Shown: piece after piece, positions 33,988 to 44,101 of the stretch
How positions within the stretch are numbered: position 1 is the stretch's first letter
Layout: each line of letters begins with the position of its first letter
Source of the DNA: CAZSHG01 sp964606695 [NCBI: uncultured bacterium]
Lineage (GTDB): Bacteria > UBP14 > UBA6098
Reading direction: 5' to 3'
Assembly (NCBI GenBank): GCA_964606695.1
Contig: CAZSHG010000003.1
Span: 1 to 64,000, forward strand
Length of the DNA stretch: 64,000 nt
Made by a program: the position numbers and the translations under genes
Notes under the pieces: generated by a model
The model's database searches: none
What the model was told of the DNA's origin: nothing
What the model saw: only the letters and a program-made list of their open reading frames with translations

Positions 33988-36900
33988 ATGCGCATCGCCT
34001 GGAAAATTGTCTGGATAATAATGCTAATCCTCGTTACTGGATTGGCACTCGCCGAAGAATGGGGTGACGACCCTTATACAGTTAAGATGGCCAATCGAGC
34101 GGCCAAAGAGACGGGAAGAGCTACCCGCGTTGTCGTTAGCGACACTTCGTATCGGCGTCCGCCAACCATAACTGAGAAAATAATGGAGAACGGCTTCAAA
34201 CGCTACGAACTCCCCGCAAGCAGGGAGTTGGATCCCAAGGACGCGCTTTATATGCCGGCCATACCTCCATCTAAAATCGATTATAAACCGGTAAGAAGTC
34301 CTTCTCCGTCGGCAAGGCCTTCTCCCGGCGGCCCTACGGAACCCGGCGAAGCCGAAGATTTCATGGCGTCTGATGTTCTTGTGAGCATCCCCAATACAGA
34401 GCCACAACGCCAGCCGCACTGTGTTACCGGCGATGACGGGACTATTTACGCCGTCTGGGGCGAGGAAATCGGCGCCGATCAAAACGCAATAAAGTTCTCA
34501 AAATCGACCGATGCCGGCCATACATGGTGTGACGCCATCACTGTCGATGACGTTGGAACCAATTATTCCCCACGCGTAGCGGTATGGGGAACTGGATTGA
34601 GCGCGATCGTCCACGTCGCATATAACTACGTCGATTGGCACGTCCAGGATTATTACGATACAACCGGCACCTATTTATACTCCGACACCATTTTCGAAGG
34701 CGATGTATACTATTGCCGAAGCACAAGTGGCGGAGCGTCGTTCGGTGGAATCCAGGAGATTGCCAACAGAGATATTAATATACTTTTTATCGCTATTAAT
34801 TATGACGAAGGGGGCGCCGACATAAACGTCGATGACGCAGACAACGTATGCATAACCTATTATGGCCAATCTGACGAGGGGCATATTATGTCCATGGCCA
34901 TAATGATATTGCTGATAATTCTTTACGAAGGACTTCCGCCCTTCTGGTTCGATTACACATGGTATGAGGTTGACATGAAAACCTCGATAAACCATGGCGG
35001 ATCCTGGAGCAGTAAACACCGCATAGTGCATGAATGGTTTATGGATAACTCGCTAACCGGTTCGGACATCGAGGGGACGGGCTCAGCGGCTACAACACAT
35101 TGTATTTATACAGCGACGGGTATATTATCATTAGGGTCGGCTACGTCTTATTACCGACAGGTTGTTAATCCCTTCTTTGGCCCGTCAAACAACATGGATG
35201 AATTCGTTGCCGACGGTTATGTCGTCCCGGCGGGGCTTCGCGTCGATTCCCTGGGGAACACCCGCGCGGGTGTAACAGACATCTCCGGTTACGGTTATGA
35301 TGTTTATTACACAATGACCACCGACGGCGGGCACTCCTGGCCTCTGCCCACGGTAGTTGCGGTGAGTTCCGCCGACGAATGGGAACCGAAACTCAGGCTC
35401 GACGACGCGGCCAACACATTCCTCGCGTGGTCGGACGAAAGACATATAAACACGGATATATACTGCGTCTGGTCCGAAGACGGCGGTTATACACTCCGCT
35501 CGGATCAACATCGTGTAAACCAGACTACGACTGCGGACCAGCTCTGGCCGGGCGTAGGCATGTTCCTATCCGATACTACTCGACGACTCGACGTCGTTTG
35601 GTGGGATACATGGAGCGATCCCGACGGCGATATTTACTACAACGGCGCTAATTGGTGGAGAACCAATTTCAACGTGATGTTGCACGATTCCCTCGCCAAT
35701 CCGATGGGCGGGTATGTCTATATTCACTATCGTAGTTTTGATGTTCAAATAGACAGACCAATCACTACGGGTTATCACATCATATATCACGATCCGGGGA
35801 CGCAAATATGCATGAGCAGACTCAGTTCCGGCTCGGATGCAACTGAACGATGGATTTACGACGAGGTGGACAGCTTCTGCGTTACTCCGCCAGTTCCGGG
35901 TAACACCTACGACGTCATCTACTGGGATCAATATTATACGACTTTCACGCAGACTATCGCTAATCCGCCCGCATGCACTATCAGCACGATACCGTCGATG
36001 CCCTTTACTTTCGAATATTTTACCTTTACCGAGGTAGAATTCACTGATTTCGTGGGCTGGGCTAACGTCCGCGGCGAATACAATTACCCGGACGACTACC
36101 CGACGCCGCCGACTGGTGACTGGCGCTGGTTCTGTCCCGAACCGACCGGGCTCGTCCTCGCACCGTTAGTCTCGCCGAATTACTACTTCCAGTATATGGC
36201 CGAGTTCGGCGATCCCCGCAAGATGAACGATCCCGAATGCACACATACGATACCGCATTTCAACCTCACCGAGCGATATTACGGCGGCACAAACGTCGGC
36301 GGGACTACGCCGCTGACCGACTGGACGGATTGCGGTAGTTCATATCAATATGAGGATCCGAAAATTGTTTCCGAAAGTCAACGGTGGGATATCACCGCAA
36401 GACCTTCCGGCGTTGTGGACGGTTATGGTCCTTTCGTGCCCGAGGCTTACCATCAGTGGAAGCCGACTATAAACCTCATCGGGCCCTATCTCCCCGAAAA
36501 CCCGACATACTGCGAGACTTTATATGTAGGCGGGATCCGCACCGGAGAATCCAGCCTTGCGGGTGTATATGAGCCCTGGGCGGACTGCGGCTCGCCACTT
36601 TGGATGGGCGAATTCACTACTCTCGGCTGGGTCGCGCGAGACCCTCGTGTTTTCGATCCAGTAACGAGTGCATTTATGGCGAATATTCGCTATGGGAACG
36701 TGGTTACGGTTGTCCTGGAAAATGATTTCGGTTACGGTTACCTGATTGCTGACGGTGATACCATTACGAGTGGTTTCCCGATGGGCTGGGCACCGACCTC
36801 CGAACACGAGATTTGCGCGATTTCTCCGCAGGTATTCGGCATGACCCGCTTCGTTTTCGATCACTGGTCGGATATGGGCGATACATGCCATACAGTCATT

Positions 36901-39900
36901 CCTCTCGACGATACGACCTGGACTGCATATTTTAATAAACAATACTATCTCGAAATAGATTCCGACCACGGCGATCCCTGGGGCGAAGGCTGGTATGACG
37001 AAGGCACCGTCGCCAACTTCGGCGTGGACAGTATAACCGCGCCGGTCGGCGGCATACGATATATCTTCCTCGGCTGGGAAGGTAGCGGAGCCGGTTCATA
37101 TACCGGCACGGACACCTCCGCAGATGTTACGATGAACAACCCGATTACGGAAACCGCAGATTGGGCACAACAATTCCGCATCATTCTGGATTATACCGGC
37201 ACGGACACGCTTGTCCCGACACAATCCGGTGGCGGATGGTATGAAGGCGCGACTATGCCGGTTATCACCACCGATTCGATTATCGGCGAAGACGGCCCGG
37301 ACGATACTCTCCGTTACGTCTTCGATCATTGGGAGAGCACACCCGACGGCGCGACTTTCGGCAATCCATATCATGCAAGCACACAGATATTCGTGGATAG
37401 GCCATATACGTGCACGGCGGTTTATCGCAGGCAATGGTCGTTCTATGTCGAAACTACCGACACCGGACTCGGTTCGCCCGACCCGGCACTCGGCAAACAT
37501 TGGTTCTTCGAGGGAGACACCGTTGTGGCCTATGTTGCCAGCCCGGACGGCGGGATGTATTGCACAGGTTATCTCGGATTCGGAAGTCTTGCCGATGGCG
37601 ATCTACCTTACGCAAGTTTCGTGATAACTTCGCCGTCGCGGATTATATGGCAATGGGGTGACCAGTATGAATTCGACGTTACCTCCGATCCATACGAGTG
37701 GATAATGGGAATGGCGAGTCCCGATCCTCCAGCGGGGCACTATTATTATGTCCCCGGCACGATCGATACGTTCCACGTAGATGAAACCACATCCGATATG
37801 AGTGGCACGCGCTATCATTGCATAGGCTGGACGGGTTCCGGCCCGGACGCCGCCGCGGACGGTGGCGATAGTAGCGATGTTATTATCGAAATGACGTCCA
37901 GCGGCGAATTAAGATGGCAATTCGAGCAACAGCTACGTTTCGCGGTCGTTTCCGAATACGACGATCCCGACCCGACCGAAGGTATCCATTGGTTCGACGC
38001 AGGAACGCTACTGATCCCGAATGTCGATCCGGTTGACGGCGAATATCGGTGCGTTGGTTATAATCTGGTGATAGGCGGAGTTCCGACTACCGGTTTCGGG
38101 TATTCATTCGAAATAACGATGAGTGTTCCCTGTAGCTTAAATTGGCTCTGGGCACATGAATCGGAAGTAGAAAGTTTGCTTGTTATTTCGGATCACGGCC
38201 CTGTAGCCCCGCCCGCGGGTCTTTGGAACTATTTCATCCGTGGAACGGATTTCGAGGCATGGGCAGTAATATATGACCTTTCCGAAGAGGACGACGGAGT
38301 CCGTTACAGATGTATCGGATGGGAGGGCACCGGCCCCGTCCCAGCCACGGGCGACTCCACTATTTGCCCGATTTCCATGACCTCGTCCGGAACGCTCGAA
38401 TGGCTATGGCAAACACAGTATTTAGTTCATATAGAATGTGAGCACGACCACCCGCAGTATTCTACAAACGGAATCACATGGTATGATCTCGATCCGGTGG
38501 ACGACATCTGGGCCGCGGAAGGAATGCCGCTTTATCTGAGAATCAACAACACCGTCGATACACTCGACGGCGATAGCCTTGTTTACTGCAATAGCTGGCA
38601 TGGCTTTGGAGCGAGCGTGGCCGGCCTCGATACGATGGTGCTCAATTTCAATTTCAACATCATCGATCCCTGCACGGTAATCTATAATTGGACGAGCATT
38701 CGTTACCCACTCTATGTATTCTCGGATTACGGCGACCCAATTCCTTCGGATACGACCTGGTGGCTACCTGGCGCAACCGTCGATGCCTTCGTAACGTCGC
38801 CCTACGAGCCGGGAACTCCAGACGGCTATAGGTGGCTTTGCACCGGCTGGACGGGCACGGGAAGTGCACCAGTGTCGGGCACGGATCCAATGACAAGTTT
38901 CGAAATATACGATACATCATCGATTACATGGCACTGGCAGGAACAGTATCGACTTACGATATTGAGCTGGCCGGAAGCCTATGACTCTCCCGATCCAACC
39001 GTCGGAGATCATTGGTATAACGCCGGCGATTCGGTTTATGGTTACGTAACACATCCCGTCTGGGACGATCCGGATACGATGTATTGCGTTGGATTTAACG
39101 GCGCCGGTTCAGCACCGTCGAGATCCCCGCAGTCCGAATTCGGATTCTTCCTGGATGAACCTTCGGCGGTGGAATGGCTATGGTATCCACGAGATACGGT
39201 CGCGCTGTTGAATGTTTACAGCGATTACGATTCACCTCGACCCTATGGATTCACCGCCTGGTTACTCGGCGATACGGTCGATGCCACGGTTGATTCTGAA
39301 GTCGTGGTCGGTCCTTCGACTTACGAATGCGTCGGCTGGAGAGGCCACGGAAGCACGCCGATGAGCGGCGATTCAAACCACGTCGTATTCCCGATTTGGG
39401 TTGACTCAGATTTGACATGGCTCTGGTCGAGCGTTTACGAATTCACAATCACCAATGTCGGCGGTTACGGAGATCCCGAGCCGGATCCCGGAACATACAT
39501 GTATAGCGCCGGCGCATGGATATTCGGCCAGATGCTTGATCATCCATATTGGACTGGTTCAGATACGATGTATTGCGTCGGATATCGCGGTTCAGGTAAC
39601 CTGCCGCCCTTCGATCCGCATACGGAATTCGGATTTAATATCACGACTAATTCCCGTTGCGACTGGCAATGGAGCGACGTCGCGGTTACCCTGACCGTCT
39701 ATTCGGATTATGGTTCGCCGTGGCCGCACGATGTTACATATTGGGTGCCGGGAACGATAGTGCCTTCCGCACATGTTGACAGCGCGGTAGTTGTATCGCC
39801 CGGTATCAGGGCTTATTGCACCGGCTGGACTGGCACGGGTTCGACTCCGCCTTCGGGCGTGGGCAATGTAATCCCGGACTACAATATAATGACTCACAGC

Positions 39901-41988
39901 ACGATCACCTGGGAATGGGAAATGCAGTATGCTTTCGAGATAAACAACGAAGGCCCGTTACCCACCGGATACGATACTCCCGAACCGGGAGTAGGAACTC
40001 ACTGGTATTACGACGGCGATACGGTAGCGGCATGGATAAACGACAATCCCGCACCTCCGCCGAACGATACAATGTTCTGTATCGGCATGACCGGAACCGG
40101 TAGTGCGCCGATATTCAGTCCGCAGGACTCGATCTGGTTCGAAATCCACATGCCGAGCACCTGCAACTGGCATTGGTTACCGGAAGATTCCGTCGCCAGA
40201 CTTACCGTCATAAGCGAATACGGATGGCCGCCAACCCCGTGGGGAATCACATACTGGCGTTTGAACTCGGTTATCGACGCTTCGGTGATGCCCTGGGAGG
40301 AAGTCGATTCGGTTACAAGATATTATTGCACCGGATTCGATATGGAAAGCGAATTCGGAGCGATCGACACCGCCGATACGTTCAATAACGTTACGTTTAC
40401 AATAACTGAGAACACCGACCTGACATGGTTGTGGGAAGGCCAGTATTATCTGACGCTTCTCTACGAAGGCCTGACGAGCGAGCCCGGTCTTATAGGCGAG
40501 GGCTGGTATGCGGAAAACGACACCGCATTCTACGAATGCGAAACGCCGGTTCTCGACGGCGGAACATATCACGGATTCGTGCACTGGCATGTCGAACCGG
40601 CCTCGGAAGATTCAATGTGGGGCGACACTCTGCTTTTCCACAATTGGCAGATTATGGATCTGCCTTATGAAGCTACCGCGCATTATGCGCCGGCTGTTTT
40701 CGCCACAATCATGAAAGATCCCGAAGAAAACGACGACGGTTGGATCAGAGTCGATATGATCGAACACGATTCGACAGCCATCTGGTCAACCTGGTGGGGC
40801 AGAGGAAGTTACCATATACTCGAAGTCCCCGATCTCGACTCGACCGCCTCGGGCGAGAGATACAGGTTCGATCATTGGTCGGACGGCGAACCGCGCGAAC
40901 ATTGGGTTGGCCCGATTAGCGTGGATACGACGTTTACAGCATACTACGACGGGCAGATTATGTGCCCGATAGTCAAGAGCCCGAGACACGATTGGGGATT
41001 CATTTATGCCGACGGCGACACTTTCTGGGACGAAGAAAGCCATATCTTCTGGTGGACTCCCGGCCTACCGCACGAAATAGGCGTATCGTCGCCAGACTCG
41101 ACGGACGTCCCCGCAGGCGATACGATAAGGTATTTCTTCCGCGAGTGGTCGGATTCGGATACTGCGGGCATCTTCCACTGGACGGATATTATCTCGGACC
41201 CGACATACTTCGTAGCATATTACGATTCGAGGATGATGGTTCATCTCCGCAGGGAACCGGAACACGCCTATGGATATTTCCTCTATGAAACCGATACGAT
41301 TTATCACGCGAATGAGGTCAAATACTGGGCGGATTCAGGCGCAACGCCCACTATAGGGGTAAGCGAGTTTAATATCGCCGACCACCCCGGCTGGGCGGAC
41401 GACTCCGTGTGGACGTTCCAGAATTGGAGCGATAGCGGCGATAGAATCCATGAACTGCCGCCAATCACTTCCCCGGGAATATATACTGCATATTATCTCT
41501 CTGCGGTGGCAATAATGGACGTCGAAATCATACCGAACTATTGGGAAATAGCAGATGGTGATTCAATTCCCTTGAACCACACCGAAACAATGGAATCGGA
41601 TGAGGTTGTCGTCGCTACTAACCGGGGTAATGTCCCCGTCGATCTCGGTTTCGCTATTACCGATCCGGGGCCGTGGGTGCCCGGATTCATGCCGGCTACG
41701 GATAAATTCGTCCTGAGATTACACATCAACGATGAATCGACACCGCCGGTTTCATTCAGTTATACAAACGATTACGTAAAGGAAGACCTGAACTGGGCAA
41801 CCAATGGATCCTTCGGTAGATTCGGACCAACCGGGAGCAATATCCTGCCGCCGCCTTACATGCCGCCCAATAATTCGGATAACCTATGGATGCAGTTCAT
41901 TTCACCGACTTCCTGCACAAGCGGCGATTCATATAGCACGGAAATCACAATTATAATGCAATGTATGATTAGATACCATCTGCCGTAA
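33988..41988 (+). CDS. giant secreted repeat protein 2 (paralogue of giant 1)
   Basis: 2666 residues with a GGGGG ribosome binding site. Signal peptide about 1-22. About 60-125 is a Pro/Ser-rich linker. About 140-560 is the BNR-like region (DDGTIYAVWGEE, FSKSTDAGHTW, WSEDGGYTL). About 905-1150 holds Ig-like units with FDHWSDMG. About 1150-2150 holds twelve repeats like those of giant 1. About 2235-2505 holds WSDG-type repeats. About 2508-2666 is the same C-terminal domain as giant 1 (IPNYWEI, VVVATNRGNVPVDLGF). No T9SS tail. The order of parts is the same in both, so they arose by tandem duplication. Expected at the cell surface. Role unknown; adhesin or matrix protein is inference. Confidence 0.85.
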   Translation: MRIAWKIVWIIMLILVTGLALAEEWGDDPYTVKMANRAAKETGRATRVVVSDTSYRRPPTITEKIMENGFKRYELPASRELDPKDALYMPAIPPSKIDYKPVRSPSPSARPSPGGPTEPGEAEDFMASDVLVSIPNTEPQRQPHCVTGDDGTIYAVWGEEIGADQNAIKFSKSTDAGHTWCDAITVDDVGTNYSPRVAVWGTGLSAIVHVAYNYVDWHVQDYYDTTGTYLYSDTIFEGDVYYCRSTSGGASFGGIQEIANRDINILFIAINYDEGGADINVDDADNVCITYYGQSDEGHIMSMAIMILLIILYEGLPPFWFDYTWYEVDMKTSINHGGSWSSKHRIVHEWFMDNSLTGSDIEGTGSAATTHCIYTATGILSLGSATSYYRQVVNPFFGPSNNMDEFVADGYVVPAGLRVDSLGNTRAGVTDISGYGYDVYYTMTTDGGHSWPLPTVVAVSSADEWEPKLRLDDAANTFLAWSDERHINTDIYCVWSEDGGYTLRSDQHRVNQTTTADQLWPGVGMFLSDTTRRLDVVWWDTWSDPDGDIYYNGANWWRTNFNVMLHDSLANPMGGYVYIHYRSFDVQIDRPITTGYHIIYHDPGTQICMSRLSSGSDATERWIYDEVDSFCVTPPVPGNTYDVIYWDQYYTTFTQTIANPPACTISTIPSMPFTFEYFTFTEVEFTDFVGWANVRGEYNYPDDYPTPPTGDWRWFCPEPTGLVLAPLVSPNYYFQYMAEFGDPRKMNDPECTHTIPHFNLTERYYGGTNVGGTTPLTDWTDCGSSYQYEDPKIVSESQRWDITARPSGVVDGYGPFVPEAYHQWKPTINLIGPYLPENPTYCETLYVGGIRTGESSLAGVYEPWADCGSPLWMGEFTTLGWVARDPRVFDPVTSAFMANIRYGNVVTVVLENDFGYGYLIADGDTITSGFPMGWAPTSEHEICAISPQVFGMTRFVFDHWSDMGDTCHTVIPLDDTTWTAYFNKQYYLEIDSDHGDPWGEGWYDEGTVANFGVDSITAPVGGIRYIFLGWEGSGAGSYTGTDTSADVTMNNPITETADWAQQFRIILDYTGTDTLVPTQSGGGWYEGATMPVITTDSIIGEDGPDDTLRYVFDHWESTPDGATFGNPYHASTQIFVDRPYTCTAVYRRQWSFYVETTDTGLGSPDPALGKHWFFEGDTVVAYVASPDGGMYCTGYLGFGSLADGDLPYASFVITSPSRIIWQWGDQYEFDVTSDPYEWIMGMASPDPPAGHYYYVPGTIDTFHVDETTSDMSGTRYHCIGWTGSGPDAAADGGDSSDVIIEMTSSGELRWQFEQQLRFAVVSEYDDPDPTEGIHWFDAGTLLIPNVDPVDGEYRCVGYNLVIGGVPTTGFGYSFEITMSVPCSLNWLWAHESEVESLLVISDHGPVAPPAGLWNYFIRGTDFEAWAVIYDLSEEDDGVRYRCIGWEGTGPVPATGDSTICPISMTSSGTLEWLWQTQYLVHIECEHDHPQYSTNGITWYDLDPVDDIWAAEGMPLYLRINNTVDTLDGDSLVYCNSWHGFGASVAGLDTMVLNFNFNIIDPCTVIYNWTSIRYPLYVFSDYGDPIPSDTTWWLPGATVDAFVTSPYEPGTPDGYRWLCTGWTGTGSAPVSGTDPMTSFEIYDTSSITWHWQEQYRLTILSWPEAYDSPDPTVGDHWYNAGDSVYGYVTHPVWDDPDTMYCVGFNGAGSAPSRSPQSEFGFFLDEPSAVEWLWYPRDTVALLNVYSDYDSPRPYGFTAWLLGDTVDATVDSEVVVGPSTYECVGWRGHGSTPMSGDSNHVVFPIWVDSDLTWLWSSVYEFTITNVGGYGDPEPDPGTYMYSAGAWIFGQMLDHPYWTGSDTMYCVGYRGSGNLPPFDPHTEFGFNITTNSRCDWQWSDVAVTLTVYSDYGSPWPHDVTYWVPGTIVPSAHVDSAVVVSPGIRAYCTGWTGTGSTPPSGVGNVIPDYNIMTHSTITWEWEMQYAFEINNEGPLPTGYDTPEPGVGTHWYYDGDTVAAWINDNPAPPPNDTMFCIGMTGTGSAPIFSPQDSIWFEIHMPSTCNWHWLPEDSVARLTVISEYGWPPTPWGITYWRLNSVIDASVMPWEEVDSVTRYYCTGFDMESEFGAIDTADTFNNVTFTITENTDLTWLWEGQYYLTLLYEGLTSEPGLIGEGWYAENDTAFYECETPVLDGGTYHGFVHWHVEPASEDSMWGDTLLFHNWQIMDLPYEATAHYAPAVFATIMKDPEENDDGWIRVDMIEHDSTAIWSTWWGRGSYHILEVPDLDSTASGERYRFDHWSDGEPREHWVGPISVDTTFTAYYDGQIMCPIVKSPRHDWGFIYADGDTFWDEESHIFWWTPGLPHEIGVSSPDSTDVPAGDTIRYFFREWSDSDTAGIFHWTDIISDPTYFVAYYDSRMMVHLRREPEHAYGYFLYETDTIYHANEVKYWADSGATPTIGVSEFNIADHPGWADDSVWTFQNWSDSGDRIHELPPITSPGIYTAYYLSAVAIMDVEIIPNYWEIADGDSIPLNHTETMESDEVVVATNRGNVPVDLGFAITDPGPWVPGFMPATDKFVLRLHINDESTPPVSFSYTNDYVKEDLNWATNGSFGRFGPTGSNILPPPYMPPNNSDNLWMQFISPTSCTSGDSYSTEITIIMQCMIRYHLP
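37434..40440 (+). repeat. twelve tandem ~250-bp coding repeats in giant gene 2
   Basis: The units end at or near codons for W-x-W close to 37650, 37917, 38145, 38403, 38685, 38933, 39178, 39420, 39667, 39913, 40172 and 40428; the second and fifth are degenerate (WQF, YNW). Conserved parts are GDPxP near the start of a unit, CxGxxGxG in the middle and the W-x-W end. Alternate units share finer features (for example DTMYCVG), hinting at growth by pairs. Confidence 0.8.
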
Positions 41989-42028
41989 AAAATACCGATA
42001 GGGAACCAGAATTGAAGTAGTCCAAACC

Positions 42029-42063
42029 ACTCCCCTCCTCCAAAAAAGGGAGGGGAGTTTTTT
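42029..42063 (+). terminator. rho-independent terminator that also carries the next gene's Shine-Dalgarno
   Basis: ACTCCCCTCC (42029-42038) pairs with GGAGGGGAGT (42049-42058), followed by a run of T to 42063. The ATG of the ligase gene is at 42066, so GGAGGGGAG (42049-42057) in the right arm is placed eight bases before it and is the only ribosome binding site candidate. Confidence 0.85.
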
Positions 42064-42065
42064 AC

Positions 42066-43352
42066 ATGAATAAAAATATTATATATCAAATAATTAAACA
42101 TACCAGAACCATTAGTGGTTATTTACTGATGGCCGCGATACCATGGGGACACGTATTTGGATATACGGCGATGGTTCCCGGAATAATTAGCCTGCCTTTT
42201 CCAGTTCGGCATCGTAGAACACCTCCCCAAAAAACTCTTTTGATTATCCTATTCGGTGCCTTTTTCCTCTGGGGATTAGTGTTAAGCCTGTTTGTAGCCG
42301 ATAATCGGAACGTATCCCTAAGTGCGCTTTTCACTTACTTCGCACACTGGGTTTTGCCATTTATTCTCGGTTATGCCATCACCAGCCAGCACAATCTTAG
42401 AATTATTTATGTGTGGATAGGTTCGCTCTTCATCGTTGGTTTAGCCTCATTGATAGCTTATGTGGGTCTCGTTCACGCCCCCAGATTCAGCAGTGAGGGA
42501 CTTTTAAGGGGCCTACACACACATATCCAGTTCGGAACGCTACTTCTTATCGCCCTCCACCTCCTTTTAGGCATGTTTCTAACCGCGAAAATCAAAGTCA
42601 GGAAGATATACATCTTTGGCGTTATAGGGTTGTTTTTCGCCTTTATGATTTTCCTCACCGGAAGCCGTGGCGTATGGTTCGCCGCGGGTATCTCTATAAC
42701 GTGCGCTATGGTTCATTTCTCTGTCGCACAAAGTCGAAAGCGCATCGTATTCTTTTTCCTTATATTAATTGTAATCTGCGCCACGTTAGCAGTCGCAATT
42801 TTTCCACAGGTGCGCTATCGGATAAATCGAACCGGTAAGGATGACCCCAGCTACATCTACAGGAAAAACATGGCCATTATGGCTACGGAAATCATTGCCG
42901 ATCACCCTATAGTTGGCATCGGCCCGGGAGGAGTCCCCTTCGCAAAAGAGTATTACGACCTTATGGAAAGACGCAATCTGCCAGTTGAAACGGGCTATCT
43001 CAAGAAGAAACACCTCCACAATCTCTATCTGCACATCACCGTAGAGTTTGGTTTCCCGGGTTTATTATTGCTATTATGTATCCTGGGAACTCTCATTTGG
43101 CTTTCAATCAGCGCTATTCGTTGCACAAAAGGGCTAAATAAGGGGGCATCTTATGGCTTCCTGTGGGCGATAGTCGCCGTCGGCACTGGAGAATTGCTCG
43201 ATTGCCTTTTGCGCGGTCCTCCGGTGGCCATAGAACTATTCTTTATCGCAGGTCTTATAGGCGGGATTTTGGCTGATAGCGCGAAAACTACAGACAATAG
43301 CCAGTCCCCTGATAACGTAACTCTGGAAAACTCCACAAATTCCAAAGAGTAA
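42066..43352 (+). CDS. O-antigen ligase family (Wzy_C) membrane protein
   Basis: 428 residues with about ten to eleven membrane segments. Features of the O-antigen ligase/polymerase family: LVLSLFVADN, the FLTGSRGVWFAAG segment (about 196-208) with the family Arg, a large periplasmic loop containing YRKNMAIMATEIIADHPIVGIGPGG (the conserved H-P-x-x-G-x-G-x-G motif), and KKKHLHNLYLHITVEFGFPG with the His expected at the active site. Members join O-antigen or other glycans to lipid A or polymerise them at the periplasmic face. No sugar-transferase cluster surrounds it, so its substrate is unknown. The next gene starts nine bases downstream. Confidence 0.85.
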   Translation: MNKNIIYQIIKHTRTISGYLLMAAIPWGHVFGYTAMVPGIISLPFPVRHRRTPPQKTLLIILFGAFFLWGLVLSLFVADNRNVSLSALFTYFAHWVLPFILGYAITSQHNLRIIYVWIGSLFIVGLASLIAYVGLVHAPRFSSEGLLRGLHTHIQFGTLLLIALHLLLGMFLTAKIKVRKIYIFGVIGLFFAFMIFLTGSRGVWFAAGISITCAMVHFSVAQSRKRIVFFFLILIVICATLAVAIFPQVRYRINRTGKDDPSYIYRKNMAIMATEIIADHPIVGIGPGGVPFAKEYYDLMERRNLPVETGYLKKKHLHNLYLHITVEFGFPGLLLLLCILGTLIWLSISAIRCTKGLNKGASYGFLWAIVAVGTGELLDCLLRGPPVAIELFFIAGLIGGILADSAKTTDNSQSPDNVTLENSTNSKE

Positions 43353-43360
43353 AAATCTCC

Positions 43361-44035
43361 ATGCCTACTTACAAACTCACATCATTCGATCTCCCCGGTT
43401 TCGGTCATGAGCTTGTAATCCCGCAACGGGCTCCTAAAACCCCATCCGGCCTCTTAGAAACTCATAATACCCGCCCACAGGCTCCGTTTTACATGAAACA
43501 GGTGCACGGCGGCACGGTGCATTTCATTTGGGAAAGTGATTCTATTCCCCCATGGGGAGTCTTCGGAGACGGCGTATTCACAAATATCTCGCGATTGCCT
43601 TTAATGATCTTCACCGCCGATTGCATTCCGTTGATAATTGCGTCTGATAATCCGCGTTTTATAGGCGTAATTCACGCGAGTTGGCGAAGTGTGTCCCTCG
43701 GTATAATCGAAAATGCTGTCGCGCTATTGACCGAAGAACTGCGCGCCAGAACGGCTAAATATAGATGTTTCATGGGGCCGGCTATTTTGCGGGAAGATTA
43801 CGAGGTCGGTCGGCAAGTCGCCGAAAGATTCCCCCAAAGTATTTCCCCTAAACCTGACGGCAAATTCTTGCTCGATTTACCGGGAGAGGTTATCGGGCGA
43901 TTAATCAAGGCGGGCATCAGGAAAGAAAATATCGTCTCTCCCCCGCTTTCGACGTTACAAGAAATATGGCTCCCCTCCTACCGCCGGGAGGGCGACTCCA
44001 CTGCACGAATCGAGACTGTCGTCTGGCTCGAATAG
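43361..44035 (+). CDS. YfiH / laccase-domain (purine nucleoside phosphorylase-like) protein
   Basis: 224 residues; family members are about 240-270, so the N-terminus is slightly short. Conserved features: QVHGG (His49), FTADCIPL (Cys88) and HASWRS (His105, where most members have HAGWRG), the probable metal site, then MGPAI and YEVG near the C-terminus. Formerly called polyphenol oxidase, the family (YfiH/LACC1) acts on purine nucleosides and is linked to peptidoglycan quality control in E. coli. Cytoplasmic. It follows the ligase gene closely and is probably co-transcribed. Confidence 0.88.
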   Translation: MPTYKLTSFDLPGFGHELVIPQRAPKTPSGLLETHNTRPQAPFYMKQVHGGTVHFIWESDSIPPWGVFGDGVFTNISRLPLMIFTADCIPLIIASDNPRFIGVIHASWRSVSLGIIENAVALLTEELRARTAKYRCFMGPAILREDYEVGRQVAERFPQSISPKPDGKFLLDLPGEVIGRLIKAGIRKENIVSPPLSTLQEIWLPSYRREGDSTARIETVVWLE

Positions 44036-44101
44036 ACTTCTTGCTTGCCTTTCGACTTTTCGATATTATCTTACGGTTTAGAACGTCCCGAAAGGAGAAT
44101 C

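Noticed and set aside
36062-36244. minus-strand frame beginning MCIRDRSS, which looks like translated adapter sequence
   Set aside because: The plus strand here is continuous coding sequence of giant gene 2 with normal motifs, so the likeness to adapter read-through is chance.
30000-40440. periodic repeats that might suggest a CRISPR array
   Set aside because: The period is about 240-250 bases, in frame, and conserved at the protein level only; repeats and spacers of CRISPR size are absent.
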